From Niabella insulamsoli (GTDB lineage Bacteria; Bacteroidota; Bacteroidia; Chitinophagales; Chitinophagaceae): a stretch of DNA of 64,000 nt. How positions within the stretch are numbered: position 1 is the stretch's first letter; every line of letters begins with the position of its first letter. Under the pieces are notes generated by a model, which did not search any database, was not told where the DNA came from, and worked only from the letters and a program-made list of their open reading frames with translations. The DNA is taken from the NCBI RefSeq assembly GCF_039652435.2, contig NZ_CP190246.1:3286001-3350000 (forward strand), written 5' to 3'. The position numbers and the translations under genes are program-made. Below, piece after piece: positions 26,007 through 34,983 of this stretch.

Positions 26007-26014
26007 CAAATATA
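26007..26014 (-). promoter_or_regulatory. -7 box upstream of aspartate kinase
   Basis: TATATTTG on the minus strand, exact match to TAnnTTTG, 178 bp before the lysC ATG. If used, it creates the long leader described above. No -33 element at the usual distance. Confidence 0.45.
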
Positions 26015-26066
26015 CGGCAAGCTTACAGAAATAGCGGCAGCGACCGCAGCAAATTAAATGATGGCG

Positions 26067-27155
26067 TCACGCCGCTTCCCATTCAACACCCATCGCATTT
26101 CCAACCTGCTTTAAATCATCTACCACGGTACTCAGCAACGGGATACCCTGCGAGCGCCGTTCCGCTTCCATTTCCCGTTCGGGGTCGCCCGGCACCAGCA
26201 CTTTCTGATGACCTGGCAGCGGTTGCGCATTTCGAAAACCCAGCATCCAGTCATCCATATCTTTTTTAAAAGCGGCGGCCGGCCGGAACGCATCCACGCG
26301 CATCGCGCCGAAAAAATGACCGATGCCCTTGCCTGGTTGCTGCGCCGGCATGGGTACATAAGCCGGAAACGGCGGCACCCACGGCGCGTAGTTTGCACCG
26401 CTTAATAGAGCTGATAAAATATCGACCATCGCACCTAAAGCATAGCCTTTATGGCTACCATGATCGCGGTCGCTGCCCAACGGCAACAGCGCTCCCCCCT
26501 TTTTTAAAATATGTACATCGGTGGTGGGATTTCCCGCCGCATCCTGCACCCAGCCCTCCGGCGCGTTGAGATGCTTTCGCTGCAGTATTTCGAGCTTTCC
26601 ATTCGCAGCGGTGGTGGTAGCCAGGTCCATAACAAAAGGCGGTTGTTCGCCTGCTGGCGCCGCCATGCAAATGGGATTAGTCCCCAGCATTCGGGTGTTG
26701 GAGAAAGTTGGCGCAACCAGCGGACTGGCATTGGTCATCGAAAATCCAATCATATCATGTTCCAGCGCCAGCATAGCATGAGCGGCTGCAATACCGTAAT
26801 GATTACTGTTTTGTACGCTAACCCAACCGCTTCCGACATTTTTAGCTTTTTCGATCGCAATTTTCATAGCATAAGGAGCTACCACCAATCCGAGGCCGGC
26901 ATCGCCATCTACAACTGCAGTTGACGGCGTTTCGTGGATAACGCGCAACAGGGGTTTTGCATTGATCCTTTTCGCTTCCCACAACCTGACATAACCGCTC
27001 AATCGCGCCACGCCATGAGAATCAATGCCTCTCAGGTCGGCCGCTATTAAAACCTCGGCAGCGACGCGGGCCTCTGTGGCCGGGCAACCCATCCTGATAA
27101 ACAGCTGTTCGGTAAATGATTGCAGCATGGTGTGCGAAAAAGTCTGTGTTTGCAT
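26067..27155 (-). CDS. Malate/L-lactate dehydrogenase family oxidoreductase (Ldh2 type)
   Basis: NAD(P)-dependent dehydrogenase of the family that includes malate/sulfolactate dehydrogenase, ureidoglycolate dehydrogenase and YiaK. Diagnostic stretches are ADLRGIDSHGVARL (about residues 42-55), the SNHYGIAAAHA motif (about 124) and DLATTTAANGKLE (about 194). Length of 362 is normal and no signal peptide is present. The substrate, a 2-oxo or 2-hydroxy acid, cannot be read from sequence. It stands alone between the lysC promoter and the GlsB-type gene. Confidence 0.87.
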   Translation of the reverse strand: MQTQTFSHTMLQSFTEQLFIRMGCPATEARVAAEVLIAADLRGIDSHGVARLSGYVRLWEAKRINAKPLLRVIHETPSTAVVDGDAGLGLVVAPYAMKIAIEKAKNVGSGWVSVQNSNHYGIAAAHAMLALEHDMIGFSMTNASPLVAPTFSNTRMLGTNPICMAAPAGEQPPFVMDLATTTAANGKLEILQRKHLNAPEGWVQDAAGNPTTDVHILKKGGALLPLGSDRDHGSHKGYALGAMVDILSALLSGANYAPWVPPFPAYVPMPAQQPGKGIGHFFGAMRVDAFRPAAAFKKDMDDWMLGFRNAQPLPGHQKVLVPGDPEREMEAERRSQGIPLLSTVVDDLKQVGNAMGVEWEAA

Positions 27156-27317
27156 CTGGCAAAGGAACAGGATTTATCAACATTTTTCAAAATCGTTCCC
27201 GGGGGCGCTGCGCGCAAAGCCTCCCATACCGCCGATCCGCCTAAAATTTTGCTCCTCAGGGTTTTGGCATCAAAATGGTTTATCTACAATCATTAATCAA
27301 TCAAAAAAGTTTATTAT

Positions 27318-27569
27318 ATGGAAATTTTATGGACAATTATCATTGGTGCAGTCGCCGGATGGCTTGGCTCAGTAATCTTTCAGGGAAGCGGGCTGGGCCT
27401 TATCGGTAACATTATTGTAGGCATTTTAGGCTTCTTCGTAGGCGGATGGCTTTTAGCTAAACTGGGCGTGTCACTGGGCGAAGGAACGCTCGGAACGATC
27501 TTAAGCGGTGCGCTGGGAGCTATTGTTATTTTGGTAATCCTAAACCTGATATTCCGGCGACGGGTATAG
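27318..27569 (+). CDS. GlsB/YeaQ/YmgE-family membrane protein
   Basis: 83 residues with three hydrophobic segments rich in Gly (about residues 3-19, 27-46 and 56-78) and a basic C-terminus ending IFRRRV. The pattern IIGAVAGWLGSVIFQGSG and GNIIVGILGFFVGGWL is the family signature, once called 'transglycosylase-associated protein'. The family is linked to stress responses in other bacteria, but its mechanism is unknown. Monocistronic, followed by a shared terminator. Confidence 0.9.
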   Translation: MEILWTIIIGAVAGWLGSVIFQGSGLGLIGNIIVGILGFFVGGWLLAKLGVSLGEGTLGTILSGALGAIVILVILNLIFRRRV

Positions 27570-27590
27570 TACTTTTTTATCTATCAACGA

Positions 27591-27616
27591 AAAATGCCCC
27601 ATTGCTGGGGCATTTT
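27591..27616. terminator. Bidirectional terminator between the GlsB-type gene and ssb
   Basis: A perfect ten-pair palindrome, AAAATGCCCC and GGGGCATTTT around a six-base loop, provides T-runs on either strand between converging genes. Confidence 0.85.
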
Positions 27617-27634
27617 GAGATTTGTTTATTCATC

Positions 27635-28075
27635 TTAAAAAGGTAAATCATCTACCGGCTCATCTGCCCCGCTATTGGAAGCCTGCTGTGAAGACGCCGC
27701 TGACGAGGTATTTGACGAAGGCGCGTTGTAATTGGAGCCACCTTGTGAACCTCCATCATTCCTGCTTCCCAGCAATTGAATTTCCCTGATACGCAATGAT
27801 AATGCTGCACCTGCGGTTCCGTCACTTCTGGTAAACGACCTTACATCCGGCTGGCCTTCTACAAAAACCTGTGTTCCTTTTAGCAGATAAGGAGCAATAG
27901 CTGTGCGATCTGTCCAGTAAGCGCAGTCTACCCATGTCGTTCTTTCCTGTTGGACACCCTGGCTGTCTTTAAACCTTTCAGAATGCGCCACGGTAAAGTT
28001 GATCACACTTTTGCCGTTCACATTATTTACCAAACAATCCTTGCCCAGGTGACCTATAACCTGCATTTTAATCAT
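27635..28075 (-). CDS. ssb: Single-stranded DNA-binding protein
   Basis: Binds single-stranded DNA in replication, repair and recombination. The N-terminal OB fold (about residues 1-105) contains VIGHLGKDC, VINFTVAHSERFKD and FVEGQPDVRSF, all typical. A Gly/Ser/Asn-rich linker follows, ending in the acidic tip EPVDDLPF that recruits partner proteins. Length of 146 is typical. It is transcribed divergently from mnmA and stands alone, not beside rpsF or rpsR. Confidence 0.95.
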   Translation of the reverse strand: MIKMQVIGHLGKDCLVNNVNGKSVINFTVAHSERFKDSQGVQQERTTWVDCAYWTDRTAIAPYLLKGTQVFVEGQPDVRSFTRSDGTAGAALSLRIREIQLLGSRNDGGSQGGSNYNAPSSNTSSAASSQQASNSGADEPVDDLPF

Positions 28076-28203
28076 AGTGCTCGTTTTATAAAATTAAAAA
28101 TGAACGGGCAATTTAAGAAAAACGATTGAGAGTTTGATTTTTAAACCCCACTCCAAGATTTGACACCGAACTTTCTCCGCCTGAGCGTGTTAACAGTATT
28201 CAG

Positions 28204-28211
28204 TATCTTTG
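28204..28211 (+). promoter_or_regulatory. -7 box upstream of mnmA
   Basis: TATCTTTG matches TAnnTTTG exactly, 21 bp before the mnmA ATG. No clear -33 element. Confidence 0.55.
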
Positions 28212-28232
28212 CAAATTAATTTTTAGCATAAA

Positions 28233-29357
28233 ATGAGCAAAAAAGGGAAAGTTTTGGTGGCAATGAGCGGCGGTATCGACAGTACCGTGGTGGCCCTTAT
28301 GCTACACCACGAAGGTTATGAGGTAGTGGGCATTACGATGAAAACCTGGGATTACGCCCAAAGCGGCGGCAGCAAAAAAGAAACCGGCTGCTGCAACGTG
28401 GATAGTTTTAACGATGCGCGCATGGCTGCCGTGCAACATGGTTTTCCGCATTTTATTTTAGATATCAGGGATGAATTTGGCGATTTTGTGGTCAATGATT
28501 TTGTGGAAGAATATTTAGCCGGACGTACGCCTAACCCCTGCGTTTTATGCAACACCCATATAAAATGGCGGGCGCTGCTCAAACGCGCGGACGCGCTGGA
28601 TTGTGAATTTATTGCCACAGGCCATTACGCCAAAATTCGCCGGCATGAAAACGGCAGATATGTGATTAGCAAAGCAGTCGACCACACCAAAGACCAAAGC
28701 TATGTACTTTGGGGCCTGCAACAGGATTTGCTCAGCCGCACTTTATTGCCGCTGGGCGGTTATCACAAAACAGAAATCCGGCAGATGGCTATAGACTATG
28801 GCTATCCCGAACTGGCAAAAAAGAGCGAGAGCTACGAAATCTGCTTTGTGCCGGATAATGACTATCGCGGCTTTCTCAAGCGGCGCGTAGAAGGACTGGA
28901 GGAGCGTGTGAACGGAGGCAATTTTGTCGACAAAGACGGCAATATCCTGGGACAGCACAAAGGTTATCCTTTTTACACGATCGGACAGCGAAAGGGCTTG
29001 GATATCGCGCTTGGAAAACCCGCGTTTGTGACCGAAATCAACCCTGATACCAACACCGTGACATTGGGCGACGAGCAGGATCTGGATAAAAATGAAATGA
29101 TTGTGGGCAAGCTAAACATGATCAAATACGACACGGTGACGCCCGGCATGGAAGCCATGACCAAAATCAGGTATAAAGACAGCGGTACTTTGTGCAACTT
29201 GTACCCGGAAGCCAATGAAATGCGGGTTCGTTTTTATCAAAACGCAAAAGGAATTGCACCCGGCCAAAGCGCTGTTTTTTACGAAGACGATGATGTGATT
29301 GGCGGAGGCATTATCCAGAGAGGCGAGCAATTACCTTTTGAAAAAATTTCTTTATAA
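28233..29357 (+). CDS. mnmA: tRNA-specific 2-thiouridylase MnmA
   Basis: Installs the 2-thio group on U34 of tRNAs for Lys, Glu and Gln. The PP-loop SGGIDSTV is at about residues 10-17. The two conserved cysteines lie in NPCVLCN (nucleophile, about 102) and in YEICFVPDN (about 201). Length of 374 is typical, with the C-terminal beta-barrel tRNA-binding region intact up to the end. It has its own promoter and terminator. Confidence 0.96.
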   Translation: MSKKGKVLVAMSGGIDSTVVALMLHHEGYEVVGITMKTWDYAQSGGSKKETGCCNVDSFNDARMAAVQHGFPHFILDIRDEFGDFVVNDFVEEYLAGRTPNPCVLCNTHIKWRALLKRADALDCEFIATGHYAKIRRHENGRYVISKAVDHTKDQSYVLWGLQQDLLSRTLLPLGGYHKTEIRQMAIDYGYPELAKKSESYEICFVPDNDYRGFLKRRVEGLEERVNGGNFVDKDGNILGQHKGYPFYTIGQRKGLDIALGKPAFVTEINPDTNTVTLGDEQDLDKNEMIVGKLNMIKYDTVTPGMEAMTKIRYKDSGTLCNLYPEANEMRVRFYQNAKGIAPGQSAVFYEDDDVIGGGIIQRGEQLPFEKISL

Positions 29358-29364
29358 AATCAGC

Positions 29365-29391
29365 AAAGCCCTTTATTTTTAAGGGCTTTCT
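29365..29391 (+). terminator. Terminator after mnmA
   Basis: AAAGCCCTT and AAGGGCTTT form a nine-pair stem around a seven-base loop, eight bases after the mnmA stop. The T-run beyond the stem is short (TTTCTTG). Confidence 0.75.
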
Positions 29392-29424
29392 TGATTGAAT
29401 GATCCATTGTTTAAACTTAAACCT

Positions 29425-30198
29425 ATGCGCTGCTTTCGATTAAAAATACGGTTGAACTATTTTCTTCCCGCACTATTGTTTTCAGTTTTTTCCTGTTCCG
29501 AAGAAAAAGAAATATTCGAGACGGACATGGTGTCGGAATACATGCCCCTGCAAGTAGGTAAAACCATAACTTATCGATTAGACTCAACTGTTTTTACACG
29601 GGGCGGCTCAACGATAGAAACCTATAAATATCAGGTTAGACATACCGTTATAAGCGAAGAAAGTTCCGGAAACGGATCTACATCCTTCTTCATAAAAAGA
29701 GATATCAACAACGAGACGGCCAGCGGAAGCTGGACAAATAACGGCAGCTATACCGTTCAGGTATTTGATAAAAAGATCGAAATCATTAACGACAACTTGC
29801 GGGTAACCACTTTGCAGGCGCCGTTAAAGCAGGGCTTCACCTGGAAAGGGAACAGCCAGCTGCCGGACAAGCCCTACGAACAACTTTTTGAAATGAGCGC
29901 CGGCGAGTCAATGAACGATTGGGATTTCACCCTCTCTAATTCCGGCACAGAAACGATCGAAAATCAGTCGTTTCAAAATGTATGGACCGTCGAACAGCAC
30001 CATAACATACTCAACATTCCACCCACGAACAATACCAGTTATGGCGAAATGGAAGTTTCCACTGAAAAATATGCCAAAGGCATTGGGCTTGTTTTTAAAA
30101 ATTTTCAGTTGTATGAATACCAGGGCCCAAATGCAGAAGTACCTGCGGGGCACTACACCGGCTTTGGAATTAAAATGTGGATGATTGCTGATGAATGA
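29425..30198 (+). CDS. Predicted lipoprotein of unknown function
   Basis: 257 residues beginning MRCFRLKIRLNYFLPAL, with a lipobox-like FSVFSC placing the acylated Cys near residue 24, so it is predicted to be an outer-membrane or periplasmic lipoprotein. The mature part is rich in Thr, Ser and short beta strands; YMPLQVGKTITYRLD soon after the signal is typical of a class of small Bacteroidota lipoproteins. An earlier TTG would add ten residues, but the ATG fits the signal peptide better. It follows the mnmA terminator and precedes rnz in the opposite orientation. No function is assigned. Confidence 0.75.
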   Translation: MRCFRLKIRLNYFLPALLFSVFSCSEEKEIFETDMVSEYMPLQVGKTITYRLDSTVFTRGGSTIETYKYQVRHTVISEESSGNGSTSFFIKRDINNETASGSWTNNGSYTVQVFDKKIEIINDNLRVTTLQAPLKQGFTWKGNSQLPDKPYEQLFEMSAGESMNDWDFTLSNSGTETIENQSFQNVWTVEQHHNILNIPPTNNTSYGEMEVSTEKYAKGIGLVFKNFQLYEYQGPNAEVPAGHYTGFGIKMWMIADE

Positions 30199-30205
30199 GC
30201 CGCGC

Positions 30206-31111
30206 TTAGGGTATCAGATAGCTCACGCCTTCCAGCGCCAGGTCTGTATTTGCAAAAACTTCCCTGGTCTCGGTTTCAAATTCCTCCAACCGATCGTATT
30301 TGCTGCTAAAATGTCCGATCAATAATTTCTTTACGGACGCCAGTTGTGCAATTTTACCCGCCTGCCGTGTCGTAGAATGAAATCGCGCCGTGGCAATTTC
30401 CGCCAGCGCTTCATGATAAGTTGTTTCATGATAAATCATATCGGCATGGCGTATATGATCCACTATGTTTTCATCGTAGCGCGTATCCGCACAAAAAGCG
30501 TAAGCTTTTCCTTTTGGAGCGGCAATGGTCAGTTCTTCATTTTTAATAATCACACCCTGATCATCGATATAATCTTTTCCGCTTTGCAAACTGTTGTAGG
30601 CCGTCACCGGAATATTATTCGCCTTTACTTTATCGATATCGAGCCTGCGCGGGTTTCTTACTTCTTTGAAAACAAATCCGTAACACTCAATGCGATGATC
30701 GGTTCTGAAGCACGACACTTCTACATCATCCAGTTTTAACAGCGGCCCGCTTTCCTTAATCGTAATAAAATACAGATTAAAACAAAGCCTTGTATCCGCC
30801 ACTCTCAATTGCATTTCTATGATTTGCTGCAGCGGTTCAGGCGCAACAATCGTCAGGTCCTGCTGCCTTCCCAAAAGCGCGAACGAATTGATTAAACCGA
30901 TCAATCCAAAATAATGATCGCCGTGGAGATGGGAAATAAAAATATGCGAGATCCTGCTGCGCCTCACTTTATAATGGATCAACTGAATCTGTGTTCCTTC
31001 GCCGCAATCGATCAGAAAACTTCTGGCAGCCATCGTCAGCACCTGGCTGGTCGGATGCCGGTCGAAAGCAGGCACTGCTGAGTTATTTCCGAGTATCGTT
31101 ACTGCAAACAT
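30206..31111 (-). CDS. rnz: Ribonuclease Z
   Basis: Metallo-beta-lactamase-fold endonuclease that trims tRNA 3' ends. The zinc motif HLHGDHYFGL is at about residues 61-70, with further ligands in FCADTRYDENIV (about 211) and in GHFSSKYD (about 268), as in other RNase Z enzymes. The 301-residue length is the short bacterial form. It is cotranscribed after the STAS gene (79-bp gap), although the two functions have no known link. Confidence 0.95.
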   Translation of the reverse strand: MFAVTILGNNSAVPAFDRHPTSQVLTMAARSFLIDCGEGTQIQLIHYKVRRSRISHIFISHLHGDHYFGLIGLINSFALLGRQQDLTIVAPEPLQQIIEMQLRVADTRLCFNLYFITIKESGPLLKLDDVEVSCFRTDHRIECYGFVFKEVRNPRRLDIDKVKANNIPVTAYNSLQSGKDYIDDQGVIIKNEELTIAAPKGKAYAFCADTRYDENIVDHIRHADMIYHETTYHEALAEIATARFHSTTRQAGKIAQLASVKKLLIGHFSSKYDRLEEFETETREVFANTDLALEGVSYLIP

Positions 31112-31190
31112 GAATTCCGATATTAAAAAAGGTTAGGGTTGAGGCTGCAAGCCTTTCGCAACGGGCGGTGGCACCAATTTTTAAAAAGCG

Positions 31191-31574
31191 CTACTCCAAC
31201 ACATCATCGTCCATCAGCTCCCGCTCAATTTCTTCCATCTGCAAAATGTCGGCAGCCTCGCTTTGAGTGGGCGCAACATTTAAGAGTTCAAAAAGTTCGC
31301 TTTCTGCCAAAAAAGTTTCCACTGCTTCGCTGATACAACAAGTTACGAATGACGCGCTGTTTTCATAAAATTCCTGCTGAATATGAAGTAGTTGTTCTGC
31401 CGCCGCGGCGTCCAATTCCTTTACATTACTCATATCAAAAACAACATTCCTGATATCATTTTTTAAATAAGGAAGCAACACAATTTTGATTCCATCTGTC
31501 ATAGTAGCAGAAAGCGCCTGTTCAAGTGGCGTAATTACATGAAATTTTTCTTTGGTATCTATTTTGACCTGCAT
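31191..31574 (-). CDS. STAS-domain protein without the usual phospho-serine
   Basis: 127 residues; the first 100 fit a STAS fold like that of anti-sigma-factor antagonists, with strand EKFHVITP, helix VLLPYLKNDIRNVVFDMSNV and the loop where SpoIIAA-type proteins have DSSG. Here that loop reads ELDAAAAEQL, so the phosphorylatable serine is replaced by alanine. The C-terminal 25 residues are strongly acidic (EEIERELMDDDVLE). No sigma factor or anti-sigma kinase is adjacent. It could be a constitutive antagonist or a scaffold; this is inference. Confidence 0.75.
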   Translation of the reverse strand: MQVKIDTKEKFHVITPLEQALSATMTDGIKIVLLPYLKNDIRNVVFDMSNVKELDAAAAEQLLHIQQEFYENSASFVTCCISEAVETFLAESELFELLNVAPTQSEAADILQMEEIERELMDDDVLE

Positions 31575-31702
31575 CTAATATAAATTGAATAAAAAGTAAT
31601 TTAGGCTACAACCTGCCAACCGATTTCATGATAAATTTTAAGGGAAAAAATCGCTCGCTTTGATAAGACAGGTGTTTACAAATTACGTAAACCAGTACCA
31701 AA

Positions 31703-31710
31703 TATATTTG
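31703..31710 (+). promoter_or_regulatory. -7 box upstream of clpC
   Basis: TATATTTG matches TAnnTTTG exactly, 34 bp before the clpC ATG. No -33 element at the usual spacing. Confidence 0.55.
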
Positions 31711-31744
31711 TTAATATTGTAACTAATCACTTTATCTAAATAAT

Positions 31745-34273
31745 ATGGATAATAATTTTTCAACTCAGGTTAAAGAAATCATCTCCTACAGCAGGGAGGA
31801 AGCCCTTCGGCTCGGGAATGATTTTATAGGCACCGAACATTTGCTGCTTGGATTAATACGTGAGGGAGATAATACGGCTATAAAAATCCTGAAGGGTTTT
31901 AATATCGATATTTTTGAACTTCGCAAAGAAATCGAACTGGCAATAAAAGATAAGACAGGAAAGAACATCGCTAACATCAACAGTCTGCCTTTAACAAAGC
32001 AGGCTGAAAAAGTGATTCGCGTAACCGTGCTCGAAGCAAAAGCGCTTAAAAGCAACCAGGTAGAAACCGAACACCTGATGCTTTCTATTTTAAAGAATAA
32101 AGAAAATATTGCAACGCAGATCTTAAACCAGTTTGATCTGGATTATGATATGTTCCGCCAGGAACTCGGCATTGTAAAATCTAACGAGCCGCGCGCAGAA
32201 TTTGGTGAAGAAGGAGAAGATGAATTTGAAGACGAAAAAAAATATGCACAGCAGTCTAAAAGCGCTTCATCAAAATCAAACACAAAAAGCAAAACGCCCG
32301 TACTCGACAACTTTGGAAGAGATGTGACGAAGCTGGCAGAAAGCGGCAACCTCGACCCTATCGTTGGCCGCGAAAAAGAGATCGAACGTGTTTCGCAGAT
32401 TTTAAGCCGCCGCAAAAAAAATAACCCGATCCTGATTGGTGAACCCGGTGTGGGTAAAACTGCCATCGTGGAAGGCTTAGCCCTGCGCATCGTGCAGCGT
32501 CGCGTAAGCCGCGTGTTATTTGATAAAAGAGTTATTTCGCTTGATTTGGCTTCACTGGTGGCAGGCACCAAATATCGCGGCCAGTTTGAAGAGCGCATGA
32601 AAGCGATTATGAACGAGCTGGAAAAAAACCGCGATGTCATTTTGTTTATTGATGAAATGCATACCATTGTGGGCGCAGGTGGCGCCAGCGGATCGCTTGA
32701 CGCCAGCAATATTTTCAAACCTGCGTTAGCGAGAGGCGAACTGCAATGCATCGGCGCTTCAACGCTCGACGAATACCGCATGTATATTGAAAAAGACGGT
32801 GCCTTAGACCGCCGCTTTCAAAAAGTGATGGTAGACCCGCCAAGCGTTGATGAAACGATTCAGATCCTGAATAATATCAAATCAAAATATGAAGATTTTC
32901 ATAGCGTGAATTATTCTGATGATGCGATCGACGCATGCGTGAAATTAAGCGACCGCTATGTAACCGATCGCCTCCTGCCCGACAAAGCCATCGACGTGAT
33001 GGACGAAGTGGGCGCGCGTGTACATCTAAAAAATATCAATGTTCCTGACAATATTGTGGAACTTGAAAAGAAAATAGAAGATGTCAAAGAGGAAAAGAAC
33101 CGTGTTGTTAAAAGCCAGAAGTTTGAAGAGGCAGCTTCTTTAAGAGATACGGAGAAAAAGCTGGCTGAAGAATTGGAACGCGCCAAATCGCAGTGGGAGG
33201 AAGAAAGCAAACACAAACGTTACCCTATCACAGACGAAGATATCGCCGAAGTGATCAACAGCATGACGGGTATTCCGGTGAGGAAAATGGTAGAAGCGGA
33301 GACCGAGAAATTGCGCAAAATGACCGACGACATGAAAGGCATGGTGATCGGCCAGGATGACGCCATTTTGAAAGTCGTAAAAGCCATTCAGCGAAACCGG
33401 GTTGGGCTGAAAGATCCTAAAAAACCTATCGGAAGTTTTATATTTCTGGGCCCCACGGGCGTAGGTAAAACCGAGCTGGCCCGTTCGCTGGCAAGGTATC
33501 TTTTCGATTCGGAAGATTCGCTGATCAGAATCGACATGAGCGAATACATGGAAAAATTCACCGTGAGCCGTTTAATCGGAGCGCCTCCCGGCTACGTGGG
33601 CTATGAAGAAGGTGGTCAACTTACTGAAAAAGTACGCCGCAAGCCCTACAGTGTAATCCTTCTGGATGAGATAGAAAAAGCGCATCCCGATATTTACAAT
33701 ATATTGTTGCAGGTGTTGGACGATGGTCAGCTGACGGACGGACTGGGACGTAAAGTTAATTTCAAGAATACGATCATCATCATGACCTCAAACATTGGTG
33801 TGCGACAATTGAAAGACTTTGGCGCTGGCGTAGGCTTTGCCACGCAATCTCGTTTGCAAAATGAAGATGAAGAAAATAAAGCTGTGATTGAAAAGGCGTT
33901 GAAACGCACGTTTTCTCCCGAGTTTTTAAACAGGATAGATGATGTGGTTATCTTCAACAGCCTTACCAAAGAGAATATTTTCAGCATTATTGATATTTCT
34001 ATGAAAGGCGTGTTGAAACGTATCGAAAGCCTGGGTTATGGTTTAACGCTGACAGAAGATGCGAAAACCTTCCTGGCCGATAAAGGATATGACCAACAAT
34101 TTGGAGCAAGGCCTTTACACCGCGCTATTCAAAAATACCTGGAAGATCCGCTGGCAGAAGAAATATTGAATACAAACGTAAAACCGGGCGACACCCTTGA
34201 AGTAACATTCGATAAAGAAGCCGAGAAATTGGTTTTTTCTATCCAACAGAAAGCTGACGCTCAGGAAGCATAA
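31745..34273 (+). CDS. clpC: ATP-dependent protease ATPase subunit ClpC
   Basis: Hsp100 unfoldase that feeds proteins to ClpP. Domain order: two Clp N-repeats (about residues 1-145), a charged linker, AAA+ module 1 with GEPGVGKT (about 233), a middle region with a UVR-type helix pair (about 440-475), AAA+ module 2 with GPTGVGKT (about 569) and the pore segment GYVGYEEGGQL, then the C-terminal D2 small domain. A VGF tripeptide (about 695) fits the loop that docks ClpP. At 842 residues it has the usual ClpC length. The short middle domain and the UVR motif separate it from ClpB. The clpP partner and mcsA/B/ctsR are not near. Confidence 0.95.
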   Translation: MDNNFSTQVKEIISYSREEALRLGNDFIGTEHLLLGLIREGDNTAIKILKGFNIDIFELRKEIELAIKDKTGKNIANINSLPLTKQAEKVIRVTVLEAKALKSNQVETEHLMLSILKNKENIATQILNQFDLDYDMFRQELGIVKSNEPRAEFGEEGEDEFEDEKKYAQQSKSASSKSNTKSKTPVLDNFGRDVTKLAESGNLDPIVGREKEIERVSQILSRRKKNNPILIGEPGVGKTAIVEGLALRIVQRRVSRVLFDKRVISLDLASLVAGTKYRGQFEERMKAIMNELEKNRDVILFIDEMHTIVGAGGASGSLDASNIFKPALARGELQCIGASTLDEYRMYIEKDGALDRRFQKVMVDPPSVDETIQILNNIKSKYEDFHSVNYSDDAIDACVKLSDRYVTDRLLPDKAIDVMDEVGARVHLKNINVPDNIVELEKKIEDVKEEKNRVVKSQKFEEAASLRDTEKKLAEELERAKSQWEEESKHKRYPITDEDIAEVINSMTGIPVRKMVEAETEKLRKMTDDMKGMVIGQDDAILKVVKAIQRNRVGLKDPKKPIGSFIFLGPTGVGKTELARSLARYLFDSEDSLIRIDMSEYMEKFTVSRLIGAPPGYVGYEEGGQLTEKVRRKPYSVILLDEIEKAHPDIYNILLQVLDDGQLTDGLGRKVNFKNTIIIMTSNIGVRQLKDFGAGVGFATQSRLQNEDEENKAVIEKALKRTFSPEFLNRIDDVVIFNSLTKENIFSIIDISMKGVLKRIESLGYGLTLTEDAKTFLADKGYDQQFGARPLHRAIQKYLEDPLAEEILNTNVKPGDTLEVTFDKEAEKLVFSIQQKADAQEA

Positions 34274-34295
34274 TTCATATAAACTTTCTAAATGT

Positions 34296-34330
34296 AAAGC
34301 ACGCTACCGTATTTGTAGCGTGCTTTTTTT
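34296..34330 (+). terminator. Terminator after clpC
   Basis: AAAGCACGCTAC and GTAGCGTGCTTT form a twelve-pair stem around a seven-base loop, followed by a T-run. It separates clpC from the next gene. Confidence 0.9.
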
Positions 34331-34431
34331 GTTTACACAGAATGTTAAACTTTATATAAAGAAAGCCGCGCATCATCATTTTACGAAAAATGTCGTAGAT
34401 TAGCTTATCCGTTCAACTAAAATCTATTACG

Positions 34432-34965
34432 ATGCGCAACTCCAAACCAAAAATGTTTCAACTTTCGCTTGTTATTATACTTATCATGGCCGGCGCCTTT
34501 ATGCTCGTGTCGTGGACAATCCCAATGGGTCCAGGCATGATGAACCGCTTTTTTGCTGCGTCTGACACCATTCCATCTGACGGAAACAGGAAGATGATCG
34601 ATCTTGATGAAGCGTATATAAGCCTCGAAAAGGCAAAAGAAAAACTAAAAGAACATGATATTGCAAAAGAAGTGGCCGAAGCCCTTCAGCGGATCGACTT
34701 AACCGAAATGCAAAGCGATCTTGAAGACGCGCTTGCCGACGCCAATCATTCGCTTCAGGATATGCAGAACGCGTGCGAGGCTTCAAAAATCAAAGAAGCC
34801 CTCTCCGCTATCAACGCTGAGAAAATGAATGCCGAAATAAAAGTGGCAACGCAAAACCTCAAACCCCAAATCGAAAAAGCCCTGAAAAAGACGCAAATTG
34901 AAATTGAAAAAGCACAAAGCGAGATCAGGGAATTAAAAAGAGAATTGCGCAGAAAGCACGTGTAA
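34432..34965 (+). CDS. Membrane-anchored coiled-coil protein of unknown function
   Basis: 177 residues with a signal-anchor helix (about 10-28, LVIILIMAGAFMLVSW) and a long mostly helical, charged segment from about residue 60 to the end, with heptad-like spacing and repeated AxxxL/KEAL elements. It should be an extracytoplasmic coiled coil tethered to the membrane. The family is not recognised. It has its own transcription unit after the clpC terminator and converges with the peptidase gene. The last helix is very basic (RELKRELRRKHV). Confidence 0.6.
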   Translation: MRNSKPKMFQLSLVIILIMAGAFMLVSWTIPMGPGMMNRFFAASDTIPSDGNRKMIDLDEAYISLEKAKEKLKEHDIAKEVAEALQRIDLTEMQSDLEDALADANHSLQDMQNACEASKIKEALSAINAEKMNAEIKVATQNLKPQIEKALKKTQIEIEKAQSEIRELKRELRRKHV

Positions 34966-34983
34966 ATTTTTAGAAAGGGCGGT

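Noticed and set aside
29395..29424. TTG start ten codons upstream of the lipoprotein gene
   Set aside because: The signal peptide and lipobox are better formed from the ATG at 29425, and the TTG borders the mnmA terminator.
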